Assembly (NCBI RefSeq): GCF_000143535.2
Contig: NC_037322.1
Location: forward strand, 1,550,001 to 1,614,000
DNA length: 64,000 bases
Origin: Botrytis cinerea B05.10
Taxonomy: Eukaryota; Ascomycota; Leotiomycetes; Helotiales; Sclerotiniaceae
Direction: 5' to 3'
The notes beneath the pieces are model-generated. The model was not told the DNA's origin. It searched no databases and saw nothing but the letters and a program-made list of their open reading frames with translations. This document shows, piece after piece, positions 23,227 to 35,166 of this stretch (position 1 is its first letter; each line of letters opens with the position of its first letter). The position numbers and the translations under genes were made by a program.

Positions 23227-24489
23227 CTATATAACCATAGCCTGTACTCCCTTCGCCGTCGCATCCTCCTCATTTTCAATTTCCTCCTCGCTCTCCTCAT
23301 CCAAGTCCTCCAATGGATATGTCAGTATCGCTGCAATACCACCTAATCCCTCTAACCTCTTCCCACTTTCATGATCACTACTCAAGACCCTCGCTTCTCC
23401 TCCATCGTTTTTAACCTTGTCTACCACTTTGACCCATCTCTTTCTAACTCCTATTTCCTGACTTCGAAATAATTCATTACTTATTAATAGAACACCCCCT
23501 CCTGCTCCTACCGCACCCTGCTCAACTGCTTTCTCCACTTCAGCCGGTCCATACCATGCTCTACCGTCATCTTTCCGAAGCATCGTCATGAATTCATCCA
23601 TAAATCGGGTTTCGCGGGCGTATTTCGTATTGCTGAGTTTAGCTAGTACTTCGGGACTCGTGAGGATTTCGTTGAGACTATGAAGATGACCGGAACTGCT
23701 GTGCACCACGACGAAATTATTCTTGTTGGCTAGTACAGCTTTCTTTCCGGTCCTGCTTGCTTCCTCCAGTATGTATTTCTGGAATCCCTGTGCGACAAAT
23801 CCAGGACTTGCGAGTAATAATGGGCGTTGATGAGTAATATCTACATATCTCAGGAGAGTTTCGAGTACTGTCTGGTAAAAGCGCTTCATTCCATTATCAA
23901 AATCTCCGGCCATCCCAGCTCTCTTTTTCGGTATCCTGGTCTCGATTCTCTGTTTTAAAATGGTTTGATGTTCGGTGATTAAACATATATTGGCCATTCC
24001 CTCTTGCATCACGACCGCAGGTACTACGCCCTCTTTGTCCTCTCGTATGGCTTCTTTCACAACATCTAGAGCGACGGAGTCCCAACCATCTATTTTTGCG
24101 ATTGTAAATTTGCGATTGAGTTCCAGATCGAGAGTATGGTATGCGCCGACCTTGACGTATAAGTTTTCCTCGCTTATGCGGCCTTTTACGTGTAATTGAC
24201 CGGCTTGCGGATCGAAATCTAGAGATACTACGCTGATGGATAGGGTACAGTGTGTGCGGGTTGTGGTTACGCTTCCGGTGGCGGTCTCTCTGCTAATCTT
24301 GCGGAGGGCGCTGGCGCGTAGGATGTCGGTGGGAGTTATGAGGTTATAGGCATGCCACTAAAATAGATTAGAATTAACGAGTAAAGGAAGAGAAATGGGG
24401 AGTGAGCAGACCATATCTTCTGGTTCTTCCGGCATAAGAGTGATGGTTCCGGAGCCATCACGCTCGATGTGTTGTTCCAGGAGGCGCAT
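23227..24489 (-). CDS. DOM34: Dom34/Pelota, ribosome rescue factor
   Basis: Exons 24489-24412 and 24357-23227 with a 54-bp intron give 402 residues, the usual length. The first exon carries the typical ERDGSGTITLMPEEPEDM, and splicing continues into WHAYNLITPTDILRASALRK, the conserved N-terminal Sm-like region. The central and C-terminal eRF1-like domains follow (for example RFYQTVLETLLRYVDITHQR, then GGIAAILTYPLEDLDEES). As in all Dom34 proteins there is no GGQ motif, in keeping with recycling of stalled ribosomes together with Hbs1 and not peptide release. The donor is GTCTGC, a GT with an otherwise weak consensus. An acidic tail (ESEEEIENEEDATAK) ends the protein. It converges on the HExxH gene and points away from the reductase gene. 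Confidence 0.95.
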
Positions 24490-25961
24490 AACGTTTGGAT
24501 TTTGCAGAAGCGGTTTATTTCTAGAGAATTCAGTGGTATAAAATATTGTATATTTAAAATACTACACGTAGGACTTTCCAAGAGTATCGTGGTATCTTTG
24601 AAGTAAATTGTTTGGGTAGATTGTGTGGCTTGAAATTTGGAGGAGATTGTGTCACAATGTTGGAAGGAATTCAATTTATAGAATTTGGAGAAAAAAATAT
24701 AATGATGATTTCACTGTAGGCTAAGTGATGGCGGGGTATCTAGTGTGCAGCCGGTGTCGTACTAAATTTCAGTCTATGATTTTCCAAGGCTGTCCCATTC
24801 CGTACATTTCATGTGTGAAATATATATGCGACGGTGTGTGAAGGTATGTGAAGGCATATGAAGATATATCAAGGTGGTAGACATTCACGGATTGATAATT
24901 CTTTGGATATGACTGGAGAATCTTTGGATGTCAATATGACATGGCATGACGTAAACAATACCATCAAGCGCAGGTTATCTTATCTGATTGGTCACGTGTC
25001 TGTCTGCATCTGTCCACTGCATCTGTCCACGGCAGCTTGAAAGACTCAGCAACTCATCTACACGCAGTCACTTGTTATTATATAGTAACTTGCCTCGCAG
25101 CTGACCTTGCAACTTACTGGCAAAAGTGTCTGAAAAGATGCAAAGTTGAAGAAAACATCATCACGTGCAATCAACATTCTCTCTCTCTCCAACACACATC
25201 TCATCACACCTACCGTTCGAGAGCGAAACAGGCGAAGAAGCCTCCACGGCAGTGGCCAAGCGGAGCGTCATATATCGAATCCATTTACACTGCATTTGCC
25301 TAGGCAGGATGCGAAATACCATATATACATATCTATGAGTAATCATATAAAACTATTTGGGACCTTTTATCCACATTGTCCATAAATCTCTGTAAAAATA
25401 TTGGTTCCTATTCAATCACGCCCTGCTCTGCAATATAAATCTGTCACGTGTCTATCATTTTCCATCGTCGGACTCGGAGTTAAAATATAATCAAGCAAAG
25501 ATCTTTGAAATCAAGGAGCAATAAGCTTTACCACGGAAACACATCAGCTATATAAATCTGGTATATAGGTAGGCCTGTTTCCCTTCTTCATTGTGTTTTT
25601 CACTTGGATCCTTTCTATCATGAGATCTTCTTTCACATCGCGTTTCAATCTCATAAGAAATCACTTTAAGCCATCGCTTCAAGCTACTCATTCAAGATCC
25701 TTTAGAGCTTCTTCAAAAAAGTACGTACTGCGTGATGAGTACCTCACTTGACACATCCTCCCTCTGTTACCTTGCATCGAATGCATTTTCAAGTCCAGGA
25801 TGTTTTGACACACTCAGGTACCATTGAATTGTGTTCCTCTTAAACTCTGGGTGCTTCCCGTCGTTCTCATCGGGCACTATCATGCTGGCTCCTACCGCAA
25901 TCTTTCAATACTGTTCGCCAATCTTTTAAACTTCGAAGCTAACGTGTATCTCAGCAGCAAC
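24490..25961. promoter_or_regulatory. Divergent promoter region with three CACGTG sites
   Basis: About 1.5 kb between the DOM34 and aldo/keto reductase starts. Three CACGTG palindromes (24993-24998, 25162-25167, 25445-25450), the core for bHLH factors of the Cbf1/Pho4 kind, lie within 460 bp. No coding frame is convincing here. Confidence 0.45.
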
Positions 25962-27153
25962 ATGACAAAATTTGATATCAATTCAAAGCTTCGTATGAAC
26001 TCGGGATATGACATTCCTATCCTGGGCTATGGGGTTTACCAAACGTGCAGAGACACCACCATAGAAAAGTCCAGGGCAGACTAACATTGAATTTAGTCCG
26101 GCATCTCAATGTGAAGATCTAGTGACCAAAGCTTTTGATGCGGGTTATCGTCATGTAAGAACAACTCCAAGAAAAGAGGCTTCTAGAACTCCTCTAATAT
26201 GGCACAGGTTGATTCAGCTGCGGCATATCGAAATGAAGGACCTTGCGCCATTGCAATTCAGAAATCCAGCATTCCACGAGAAGATATCTTCTTTACTAGT
26301 AAAATCCCACCTCGTGCCTTGAGCTATGAGAACACGAAAGCACAAGTCGCCAAAACTCTTATGGAAACTGGGCTTGACTACATTGATCTTATGCTCATTC
26401 ACGCTCCATATGGTGGGCGAGATGCTCGTAAAGGTGCTTGGAAGGCTCTAGTTGAGGCTCAAGAAGAAGGAAAAATTCGCAGTCTTGGTGTCAGCAATTA
26501 CGGTGTCCATCATCTCGACGAAATGGAAGTTTATATAAAAGAACTCGAGGAAGAAAGAGGTAAGGGTAGAGGTGGCGTTATTGATGTTGGTCAGTGGGAA
26601 CTTCATCCAGTAAGTTATCTTATCATCTACTCGTCTCAATCTCCTTTATTTTCTTTTTTGGTGCACAACTATTCAATCAAGGATCAAAATTTGAGATGAA
26701 TCCTCTCGAGATAACTCTCTCGTGCTTCCACATTTTGTTTTCTTTCCCAACTTCCCCTCAATGTCTTCGCGTAGATTTCGGTCATATTCCTTCCGAGAGA
26801 CAATAGGACTAACCATAAACCAGTGGCTTGCTCGAGCTGATATTGTCTCGTGGTGTGAAAAGCGAGGCATCATTCTAGAAGCATATTCCCCTCTTGTTCG
26901 TGGCGAGAGGCATGACTCCGAACTGCTTCAACCACTCGCTAAGAAGTACAATAAAACCTCAGCCCAAATCCTACTAAGATGGAGTTTACAAAAGGGCTTT
27001 GTGCCCTTGCCAAAAACTGTTACTCCCAGCAGAATTAAGGAAAATACCGACATCTATGATTTCGAGCTCACTGCTGAGGAGATGAATGGGCTGGAAACAG
27101 GAGACTATTATGTGTGTGCTTGGGATCCTACTGTCGCTACTCTGGATCAATAG
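25962..27153 (+). CDS. Aldo/keto reductase
   Basis: Exons 25962-26044, 26097-26154, 26208-26609 and 26824-27153 give 290 residues, close to the family's usual size (about 280-320). The four catalytic residues are present: Asp49 and Tyr54 in VDSAAAYRNE, Lys79 in FFTSKIPP and His112 in LMLIHAPYGG. The cofactor-binding C-terminal part shows the usual SLQKGFVPLPKTVTPSRIKEN, which fits NADP(H) binding. The first three joints use GTGCAG, GTAAGA and GTAAGT donors. The last intron is 214 bp, about four times longer than the others, but its acceptor (CTAACCATAAACCAG) restores the conserved ELHPWLARADIV. The substrate cannot be read from sequence. ATG at 25962 is chosen because the protein then begins MTKFDINSKLRMNSGYDIP, a normal AKR start; the open frame continues upstream. 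Confidence 0.9.
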
Positions 27154-28244
27154 ATGCAGCAATATGGAAAGTTGATAGAGATCTTGCAAATTAAAAAAGA
27201 TGACGTGCGTTGGAGTTACCTAATTTTGGCGTACAAATCATACATTATCAGCTGAGATTTGTCCAATGAACAATCCCGTCATCTACAACAATTTTCTATC
27301 TGTATCTGAATAGGGCATATAAAGGAGATGGCCTACATATTTTCGAAATGATGCAAAGAATGAAGTAAGATACTCTGTTGGTTAGTTATCAGACGAATGA
27401 AAGCTTCATGACATAAATACCTCAAATGTAGGCATACGACACTACATAACATAAAGCTAACGTCCCCATCGCCTTTAAAATTCTTGGAGGATTGAAAAAT
27501 CCGGCGCAAGTAGATGAAGAAATCACCTCGGTTCACATTTTGGTCTTGAGTACCATCGCAGCCACGTTTGAAGCAGAACACTCAAAATCAACTCCAAGCA
27601 GTAATAGTAAAGAACTATTGCTAGAGTACATAAGTATTTTCCCATCTTACCATCACCTCGTACACATCAGTAAGCATGAATCTGCCCGTCTTCCTCATTC
27701 TAGATATTCAAAGGCCTGAGTCTAGGAGGCATTAATTAACCGAACAAATCCCCTTAGTAGGTCAATGAATAACCCAATTTGCCCACCCACACCCACGCTT
27801 ATCTGTGCCTGAAATATTATTTTCACGTAAGACTTGTAGCTCCGAGTACGAACGATATGTCACAGCCTCTGGTTCTTTGATTCTGTCCCCAAATCACCAT
27901 CCTTATCATTTTTCAGAGCTACTTACAATGATCGGGTGCTACCAGTCCTCTGTTTAAAAGTAAACTTCAACGCGTTGAGAATTTCCAAACGACGAGATTG
28001 CTATAGTGAAGGATTTTACCTGCATGGGACACATCCCATAGCACTTCAGGATGAAGAAATCGGGTTGAGAATCACAAACTTCACTATCTATATCAAAACC
28101 ACACTCCAAGCATAGTGATATTTCATATCCACTTCGATCTCTAATTACTTCTTTTGTTACTTTCATACCTGTATTTTTCTTGTTCGCTACAGAGTCTTGT
28201 TACTCTTTTCACAGTCTTGTTTCAAGAGAGAGTTCTTATCTGAA
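27154..28244. other. Intergenic, nothing recognised
   Basis: About 1.1 kb between the reductase stop and the S41 pseudogene start. Only short frames on both strands. No repeat or RNA gene seen. Confidence 0.6.
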
Positions 28245-29195
28245 ATGCGTATCATGGCTTCCTTATTTACGGCTGCGTGCATTCTGGCAGTTGGAGATGC
28301 AGCATCCAAGACTGGCGCTGCTTCTTCTAGGCAGATTTCTCAACGAACACACAAGTACTTCCCTAGTCCAGCTAAACCAATGATATTCGCCCAGACGGGC
28401 TTTACAAATACGTTACCTGTAGCATGTGCAAGTAAGTGTTTCAGGAATAATTCGCTGATCTCTATGTAACATCATATTCAGTTGACCATGAACGGAAGTC
28501 GTCCAAGACTTTTTTTTTTTTTGTAGATGAACCCATCTTTGCAGCATCGACGGCTCTAAATTGCCTCAAATCCGTTCCATTGAACTTCAACAAATCTATT
28601 TCATTCACTGAATGTATCAAACCATATTAACAGTTTCAAAGCACTCTGGCCCATAGGCAAATCCACTTACCAAGGAGTCAACTCCCTCTTCAACTTCCAA
28701 AACAACATTTACCAGAACAATTCTTCCTATACCCCTCTTCACTTCATCTATGAAACCAGTAACTGCAGGTTTTTCTACAAAAAGTAAGATATGTACGATA
28801 TGCAAGGCCTCTAGAAACGATCCGAAAACACCATTTGGGGAAATAAAAAATGTGGAGAGGGGAGCACGACGACGACAGATCACTCGTTTCCGAGTGGTGC
28901 CGATAACACGGTAGTGTATTCAAGCGCGGTGGACTCGCAATCGAGGTTGATTTCAGGATCGAGTGGAAAGAAATGGCCGCTGTGTAGTAGTGCGGATGCG
29001 ACAACAACGGTTAAGAGTGGATATTTAGCACCGAAGGGTAGCTTGACTACAACTTCTGTGACTAGATCGATGATTTTGAGTGTCAATGGTGGAAGTAGAG
29101 CCAAGAATACCTCTTCTGCTAGCGCAAGTATGGCCACAACAACAACAATGGCTAGTGCTAGTAGTACAAGTATTGGAAGTGTGGACACTAAGTAA
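28245..29195 (+). pseudogene. Peptidase S41 (CPAF-like) pseudogene, internally deleted
   Basis: The two ends of a fungal secreted S41-family peptidase are present but the middle is missing. ATG at 28245 begins a signal peptide (MRIMASLFTAACILAVG). Across an intron 28432-28526 (GTAAGT to a T-rich TTGTAG) the frame gives ASTALNCLKSVPLNF and then CIKPY, stop (28628-28630), QFQSTLA: the conserved N-terminal region of the family. After a one-base shift the C-terminal region appears, NNIYQNNSSYTPLHFIYE then TSNCRFFYK, followed by in-frame stops at 28785-28787 and 28812-28814, the WGNKKCGEGSTT region and a Ser/Thr-rich tail ending at 29195. The catalytic core of roughly 400 residues between these parts is absent. 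I name the family from memory of its N- and C-terminal motifs, not from a search. A minus-strand open frame over 28880-29293 is its shadow. Confidence 0.7.
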
Positions 29196-29644
29196 TTTAA
29201 TGGCGGGGCCAGTTGCTTGCGAGATGCCTGGTGGGTGATAGCATTGACAGCTGCTGGGGGAAGCTTATTGGCTTGAAAGAGTCCATGATACATACTGAAA
29301 GTTCAAGCATTTTATTTTCTTGACTGCCATAATAACCTTTCTTTTTCTCTCGTTCGTTTTTTCTACCACTTCACAAGATGTTTGGCTACCGGGCTCTATT
29401 ATACGATTCTATCGCATGATACCATATACCATTAGATCCCAGAATCTGTTGTACAATATAATCAGTTGAATCACAAAACAGTTCAAAATAAAAGGATTTG
29501 ACCTCATAAAGAAGCTGTAATTAGTTTCGGTTAAGTAGATTCTATTCCATTTCATCATGATATACCAATACACTTTTCACATTATGCCTTCGATAGAACG
29601 CCAAATAAGAAACCCTAGCAACCTCCAACTCCCTAGATTAGTAC
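29196..29644. other. Intergenic, nothing recognised
   Basis: About 450 bp of AT-rich DNA between the S41 pseudogene and the stop codon of the RNA polymerase I gene; likely 3' untranslated region of the latter. Confidence 0.6.
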
Positions 29645-32600
29645 TCAATCCTCCATGTCCTCATCCTCATTCTTTCCCGTTGGCACTTTAGTAAGAACAT
29701 CAAAGGCTCCAGTGCCGACCTTGCTCATCCTTCCTATCACAATTCTACTACTTGGGTTGGCCAAGTCATCCCAATCACACTCTGCGACTGCATCTGCCAA
29801 GAAACCAACAGTTGTCTCGAAACTCATCTTCATGAAAGGACTGACACTGCCCTTCATTCCATTTCGGTTAAATGGACTGAAGCCACCACCTCTGGTCATG
29901 TAGTCTGCAATCAAATTCAAATGACGCATATCTACGGCAATAGCGTGACCATCGAAAACACTGTGCAATTCCTGCACGATGGTTGATCGACAAGCCTCCA
30001 CACCATAATTCTCGAGCATTGCGGCGATGTCATTGGTCGAGATCTTGTTGGGGTTGATGAATGCGGCATAATTTTGCATTGCCTTAAGATTGACACCCTC
30101 GGTATGAACCACTGGTATCTTAACCATCTTTCCTGTCTTGGAATCCTTGACTTCGTTGTCGCCATCATAGGTACATGATCCAATGCCTGGAATGTGCTGG
30201 ATGAGGCAAGATCGAAGAGCTTCTTCAACAATGGAAAGCATGAGAACCTTAGGAACATCGGCATCATATTCAAGGCTAACATCGCACCACTCTGCGTTAT
30301 CCTGGTCGAAGCGGAAACGAGTAATATCTTCGCATCGTTTCTTGACTTGGGCTTCGAGCTCCTCGGACGCAGCGGTTGTCTTGCGCTTTTTGCGCTCTCC
30401 ATTCTCATCATCACCTTCATCTTCATCATCACTTTGTGCTGCACGTGGACTGCCCCCAATTCCTTCGTCTTCCATGTCTTCAACATCTTCGGGCTCAGCA
30501 TTTTGTGCCTGAACCGCATCATCTTCATCATCGTTTGCAGCATAACTAACAGCTTCAGAGCGGTTTGCTTTCTGCTTGTCGTTTGTTGCATCATCATCAC
30601 CGTCGTCATCTTCGTCATCTTCGCCCATTTCTCTCTCTGCATCTGGTCTAGCCTCTTCTATAGTACCGACAGATTTTCCAATTTCTGGTACTGCAGCAGT
30701 ATTTGCTTTGCCGGCCTTTTCAACCTTCTTTCGTCCCAAAGCCTTGCGTGTGAGATGTTGAAGCTTTGATGTAAACCTTCGTTGAAGTGTGAAGAGAACA
30801 TCGTCAATGTCAATGGCGTAGGTTTCACAGTACTCCTTTGAAGGGAAAAGCTTGATATGAATATCGTAGATCTTAGCTTGCTGGAAAGCTACTCCACGTC
30901 CAATTCGCTCTTTGACTGTAGCCCAATCTAATACCTCAGCCAAAGAAAGAATGCTTATAGACTTGGCGAATTTTTCACATTCGTCAGGAGTTAACTCTTC
31001 GTTGAGGGTTAATGTCATTGATGGCGTTGAAATATGGTTACTTGCCGTCATGACAATTTCACGAAGACGTGGGATACCGAGTGTGACGTTCTTAGAAGAG
31101 TGGCCAGCCAAATGGAAAGTGTTGAGCGTCATTTGTGTCGACGGTTCACCTACAGACTGACCAGCAACAATACCAACAGCTTCACCAGGTTCGACGACAG
31201 ACTTCAAGTATTTGGCAACGAGAACTGGTTCCAAAGCTTTTCTTGGTCCGACACCATCTGGATGATCCTTGTCTTTAACCAGACCATCTGGGTTGGTCTT
31301 CATGTAGTTCGTCAAAGTCTCGAAATATTTCTCGGATGTTGCGTATCCATATTTTCCAGGGTTGTATTCGGAAAGAACCGGATCAGGACCATTGAGATCA
31401 TTCGCTTTTGCATGCTTCAAAGCTTTCTTCATCCGTTTAATGATTGCTTCCTTCTCTTCAAAAATAGTTTCATAGCGAGGGTCGCCATAGTTCAACTGGG
31501 CAAGCTCTGACATGAGATTCTGCAATAAGAACTTAAAGTCGGTCAAATGCTTCTGCTTGGTCACATCGAGTCCATCTTCACCATAAATGAATTGAATCAT
31601 GGATCCGTCGGAATCTCGCACGGAAGTATCGTACTCGACCTTAAGACCCTCCATACCCTTGATCAGACATCTTTGTAGATATCCGGATCTGGAAGTTTTG
31701 ACTGCGGTATCAATCAGACCTTCTCTACCAGCCATTGCGTGGAAGTAGTATTCTTGTGGCCGAATTCCAGTCAAGAAACGATTGACAATATAACCTCCCG
31801 CTCTAATATGCGTATCGAATGGCTTGAAGCATGGAAGAGATTTTCCGCTCACCATCAACGGTACTCTACGTCCTTCCAAGACTTGTTGTCCCAAATTACA
31901 AGAAATAAGATTGGCGTTGACAGCACTACCTTTGGCTCCAGAAACTGTCATATTCTGCATTTGGTTGTGCGGGAATTGTTTGACCAAGCCTTGGGGAAGA
32001 CATGCATTAGTAATGGAGGTAGAAAGCTTTCCGGCGCGAGCGTTCATCAACGCGTCTAGGCCTGCTTGTTTGGAATCGTCTCTCATGACATCCTCCAATC
32101 TATTGAGTAGCTCTTGATCGGTTTCGGTAGGTTTTTGGTCTTCAAGAGAAACGTACTTGGCGGCCACCTCAAGACCAATCTTACCAGCATCTGACAAAGT
32201 CTCGATACGAGTTTGCTCGCCTTCAGGGGTGAGCCTGAGATCATCCATTCCGCAAGTGAAAGCCCTCATGTGGAGATACTTCGTGAGCAAGCGACCTAGG
32301 ATACTGAGGAGCTTTCCAGCTGTAGCAGGGCCATAGACCTCATGGACAGAGTGGATAAGACCACCTCCAGCAGGGCCGATCTGTGCTTTGTCCAAAATTC
32401 CAGTAATGAACTCACCACCATTGAAAAGCACAACACCTTCCTCTGAGTCCGCACCCCATCGATCAGCTGGAGTTTGAGTTTTTCCTGTAAGAGATATTGG
32501 GGCGCAGTTGAGAGGTGTGATATTTTTTAAGATTGTTGTGATGACCTGCTTTCCAGTCCAACGTGCGACAGGTTTAATGATCGCAGGTGGCACGGTCACT

Positions 32601-34802
32601 ATGCGCTCGCCTACAATATGTCCACTTTCTGGGCGAATACAATTGTAGATAAGTTGTTGATAGGTAGCTCGATCAAAGTACGTATCTTTGTTACACATCC
32701 AAACGGAAACGGAAATGTGATCTTGAATTAAACCTCTTAGAGGTTTACCAGCGGTTGCACTTAGATATTGATGATCAGTGTCAGCAATCTGCAGCGCTTC
32801 TGCCCGGGCAACTTCGGTTTGTGGGAAATGCATGTTCATTTCGTCTCCATCGAAATCAGCATTGTAGGTGTTACAGTTGGCGTAGTGCATGCGAATTGTC
32901 TTCTCTCCTGGGAGTACTCTGGCTCTGTGGCCCATAATAGAGGGCTTATGCAGAGTTGGTTGACGATTCATGAGCACAACATCTCCGTTGGTAAGATGTC
33001 GATAAACTTTCTTGTTGCGAGCACCGCTAGCCCCATTACTGGACGAGGCAAGCAATTGATTCGCCAGTGCCATTCTCTCGTCCTGTGTCTTTGAGCGTAG
33101 ATTGATGACTTGTCCATTCTCGTTTTCGATTGCAGCGGCACCAGGCCATTTGTCGACACCATTAATAACTGCTTGCTGCATTTCCTTGAAGTTATGACTT
33201 GTGACAGGTTCTGGGTATGTGAGCTTTTTGGCGAAAACAGGAGGAACACCGATTTCGTTCGTTTCGATATTTGGATCTGGAGAGATGACGGAGCGAGCGG
33301 CAAAGTTGACACGTTTACCCATCATATTCTTTCTGAAAAGACCTTCCTTTTTCTCCAATTTTTGCTTGATACCATCTTCATTTTTCTTTCCAGCTGCACC
33401 TTGGATGGGATTTCGATCTCTATCAATCAATGAATTAACAGCGTCCTGCATCGAACAACAGGCTTCTTGGAGGTCAAAGAAATCTCTCTTTCTCAATGTT
33501 TGGCTTTGCGACGGCCTATCGGGATTCTGTATATCAAGATAAATTTGGTTCACAGTATCAGCACTCTTTAAGATCTGCTTGTACAAAGAATTTTGTTGTG
33601 CTTCAGCAATTTCACCATCGCCTGTCTTCGCTTCGGGGCGATATCTATTTGGAGGGACAAGAAGTGTTTGTAGGAAGAACATATCAGCCTTGACCGCGGA
33701 TGGCTTCTTGGCGGATGATCGGGAATTGTAGACAAGGGACAGAATTTCTTGTTCTTTTTCGAACAGCAATGTCAATGATGCTTTAACTTCCATAGCATCT
33801 ACATATCGCTGCGGTAGTGGTGCGACTCGAGGTTTAGAGCTTGAAGTTGCGGAGCCATCCATGACCACATCCCCATCCACGTCGAGGCTTTCGCCTTCGC
33901 CTTCGTCCTCATCCTCGTTGGATTCCAAGTCTATATCTGCAATACCTTCGTCGCCATCCCGATCTTTCTTCTCACCATGAACCAATTGAACGGCATTCAC
34001 AGCTCGATAGCTGCCTTGAGCCATCTTGGCCTTGTCTTTGACACTCAAAGATTTCTCGAAAATCTTCACATATCGGTCCTTTCGGTAAGTTGGAGATATA
34101 CCTTGACAGTTTCCACATAGCCTTCCTGCAGTTATTGCTTTCATGAAGCTCTTAACTACAACTCGGCGTGCTTCAGCCACACCTTCATGCTTTTCTCTTC
34201 TCCATTCCCATCCAGAGGCCTTAGCGGCCTTCAGCTCCTTTTTGACAAATGCAAGTCGTCTTCGAATGACACTGTCGATGGGAGACTCGTCGTCAGAATC
34301 GCTAGCAGGCTCTTCTCCTTCTTTTGGCTGAGCAACTTCGATATTTTCAATCTCCTCGGCGGCGCTGAGCAGACCTTGTTGAATCAGGCGCAATTTGCAA
34401 ACATATCGATTGACCTCCTTGCGCGACATTCTGAACTGATGGCAGTACTTGCATTTTGATCGCAATAATCGCAAAACTTGGTCCATAAAAGTTGGGTGGT
34501 AAACGGGAGCGGGTAAGTCGATATGGCCTGCATGACCAGGGCAGGAAAAGGAACTGAGGTTACATGTTGTGCAGCTTTCTAATGTTAGTATTATATGCAA
34601 TTGAATGGATAATTACTTACTTGTTATCACCCCATGCGCCTAAAGCTGGATCATAAAGACCTCCTGGAACTGGGTGAAGAAGACTGTCAAAAGTAACAGG
34701 ATTCTCTATCCTCTTCACAGAGAGAGATTTGATCTCAGCCGTTGAAAGAAATGCAAAGTCAACGCTCTCAATGGCTGACGGAACTGGCTGTGAGATATTC
34801 AT
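29645..34802 (-). CDS. RPA190: DNA-directed RNA polymerase I largest subunit
   Basis: Exons 34802-34621 and 34574-29645 give 1703 residues (yeast Rpa190 is 1664). The 46-bp intron must end at AAAG (34575) to give WGDNNCTTCNLSSFSCPGH, the first zinc-binding clamp motif near residues 62-76. The catalytic Mg-binding loop NADFDGDEMNMHF lies near residue 630, and the trigger-loop region REGLIDTAVKTSRSGYLQR follows. The Pol I-specific acidic insert in the jaw, rich in Glu and Asp, spans about residues 1370-1450, which separates it from the Pol II and Pol III paralogues along with the N-terminal motif spacing. The enzyme transcribes 35S rRNA in the nucleolus. It diverges from PRP3 across 364 bp. No damage is visible. 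Confidence 0.97.
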
Positions 34803-35166
34803 TATGATTGGCAGTTAACGCTAAAGCAGGAATACTGCCATAGGTTGTCTGATTAGATTGAAAATTTGCGATTCCGTAGAGTTCGCAAGTTGAAGCTTCA
34901 ATGTAAATACAAAAAAAGTTCCTTCCGTCGGGGAAACTTTTTTTTCGCCGACCCCCGGTCTTGATAAGGCAGTACGATAACCCCATCTACTGATCACGTG
35001 TTAACTGAAGTTCTAGGGTTTTGGTATGGCCAGACAGAGCTTCTTCATGATTCGCGTGTGAGTATTTAACGATTACGATAGGATACTTCAAGATCACCAA
35101 CTTAGTGTATGTGCGCCATACGTTTCTTTTCTAATACATAATTGATAAACATATATCTTTGACAAC
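34803..35166. promoter_or_regulatory. Bidirectional promoter, RPA190/PRP3
   Basis: The 364 bp between divergent start codons. It has one CACGTG (34995-35000) roughly midway and a T-rich run of eight T near 34940. Shared use by a rRNA polymerase gene and a splicing factor gene would fit growth-linked control, which is inference. Confidence 0.55.

Noticed and set aside
28880..29293. Minus-strand open frame with two hydrophobic stretches
   Set aside because: It is antisense to the Ser/Thr-rich tail of the S41 pseudogene; runs of ACA codons read backward give Val/Ala-rich pseudo-helices.
29932..30642. 236-codon minus-strand frame inside the RNA polymerase I gene
   Set aside because: Met/Lys-rich second frame of the acidic insert of RPA190; a shadow.
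34900..34970. CCGTCGGGGA in the RPA190/PRP3 promoter also found in the repeat island near 58450
   Set aside because: Only about ten bases are shared with no flanking similarity; likely coincidence.
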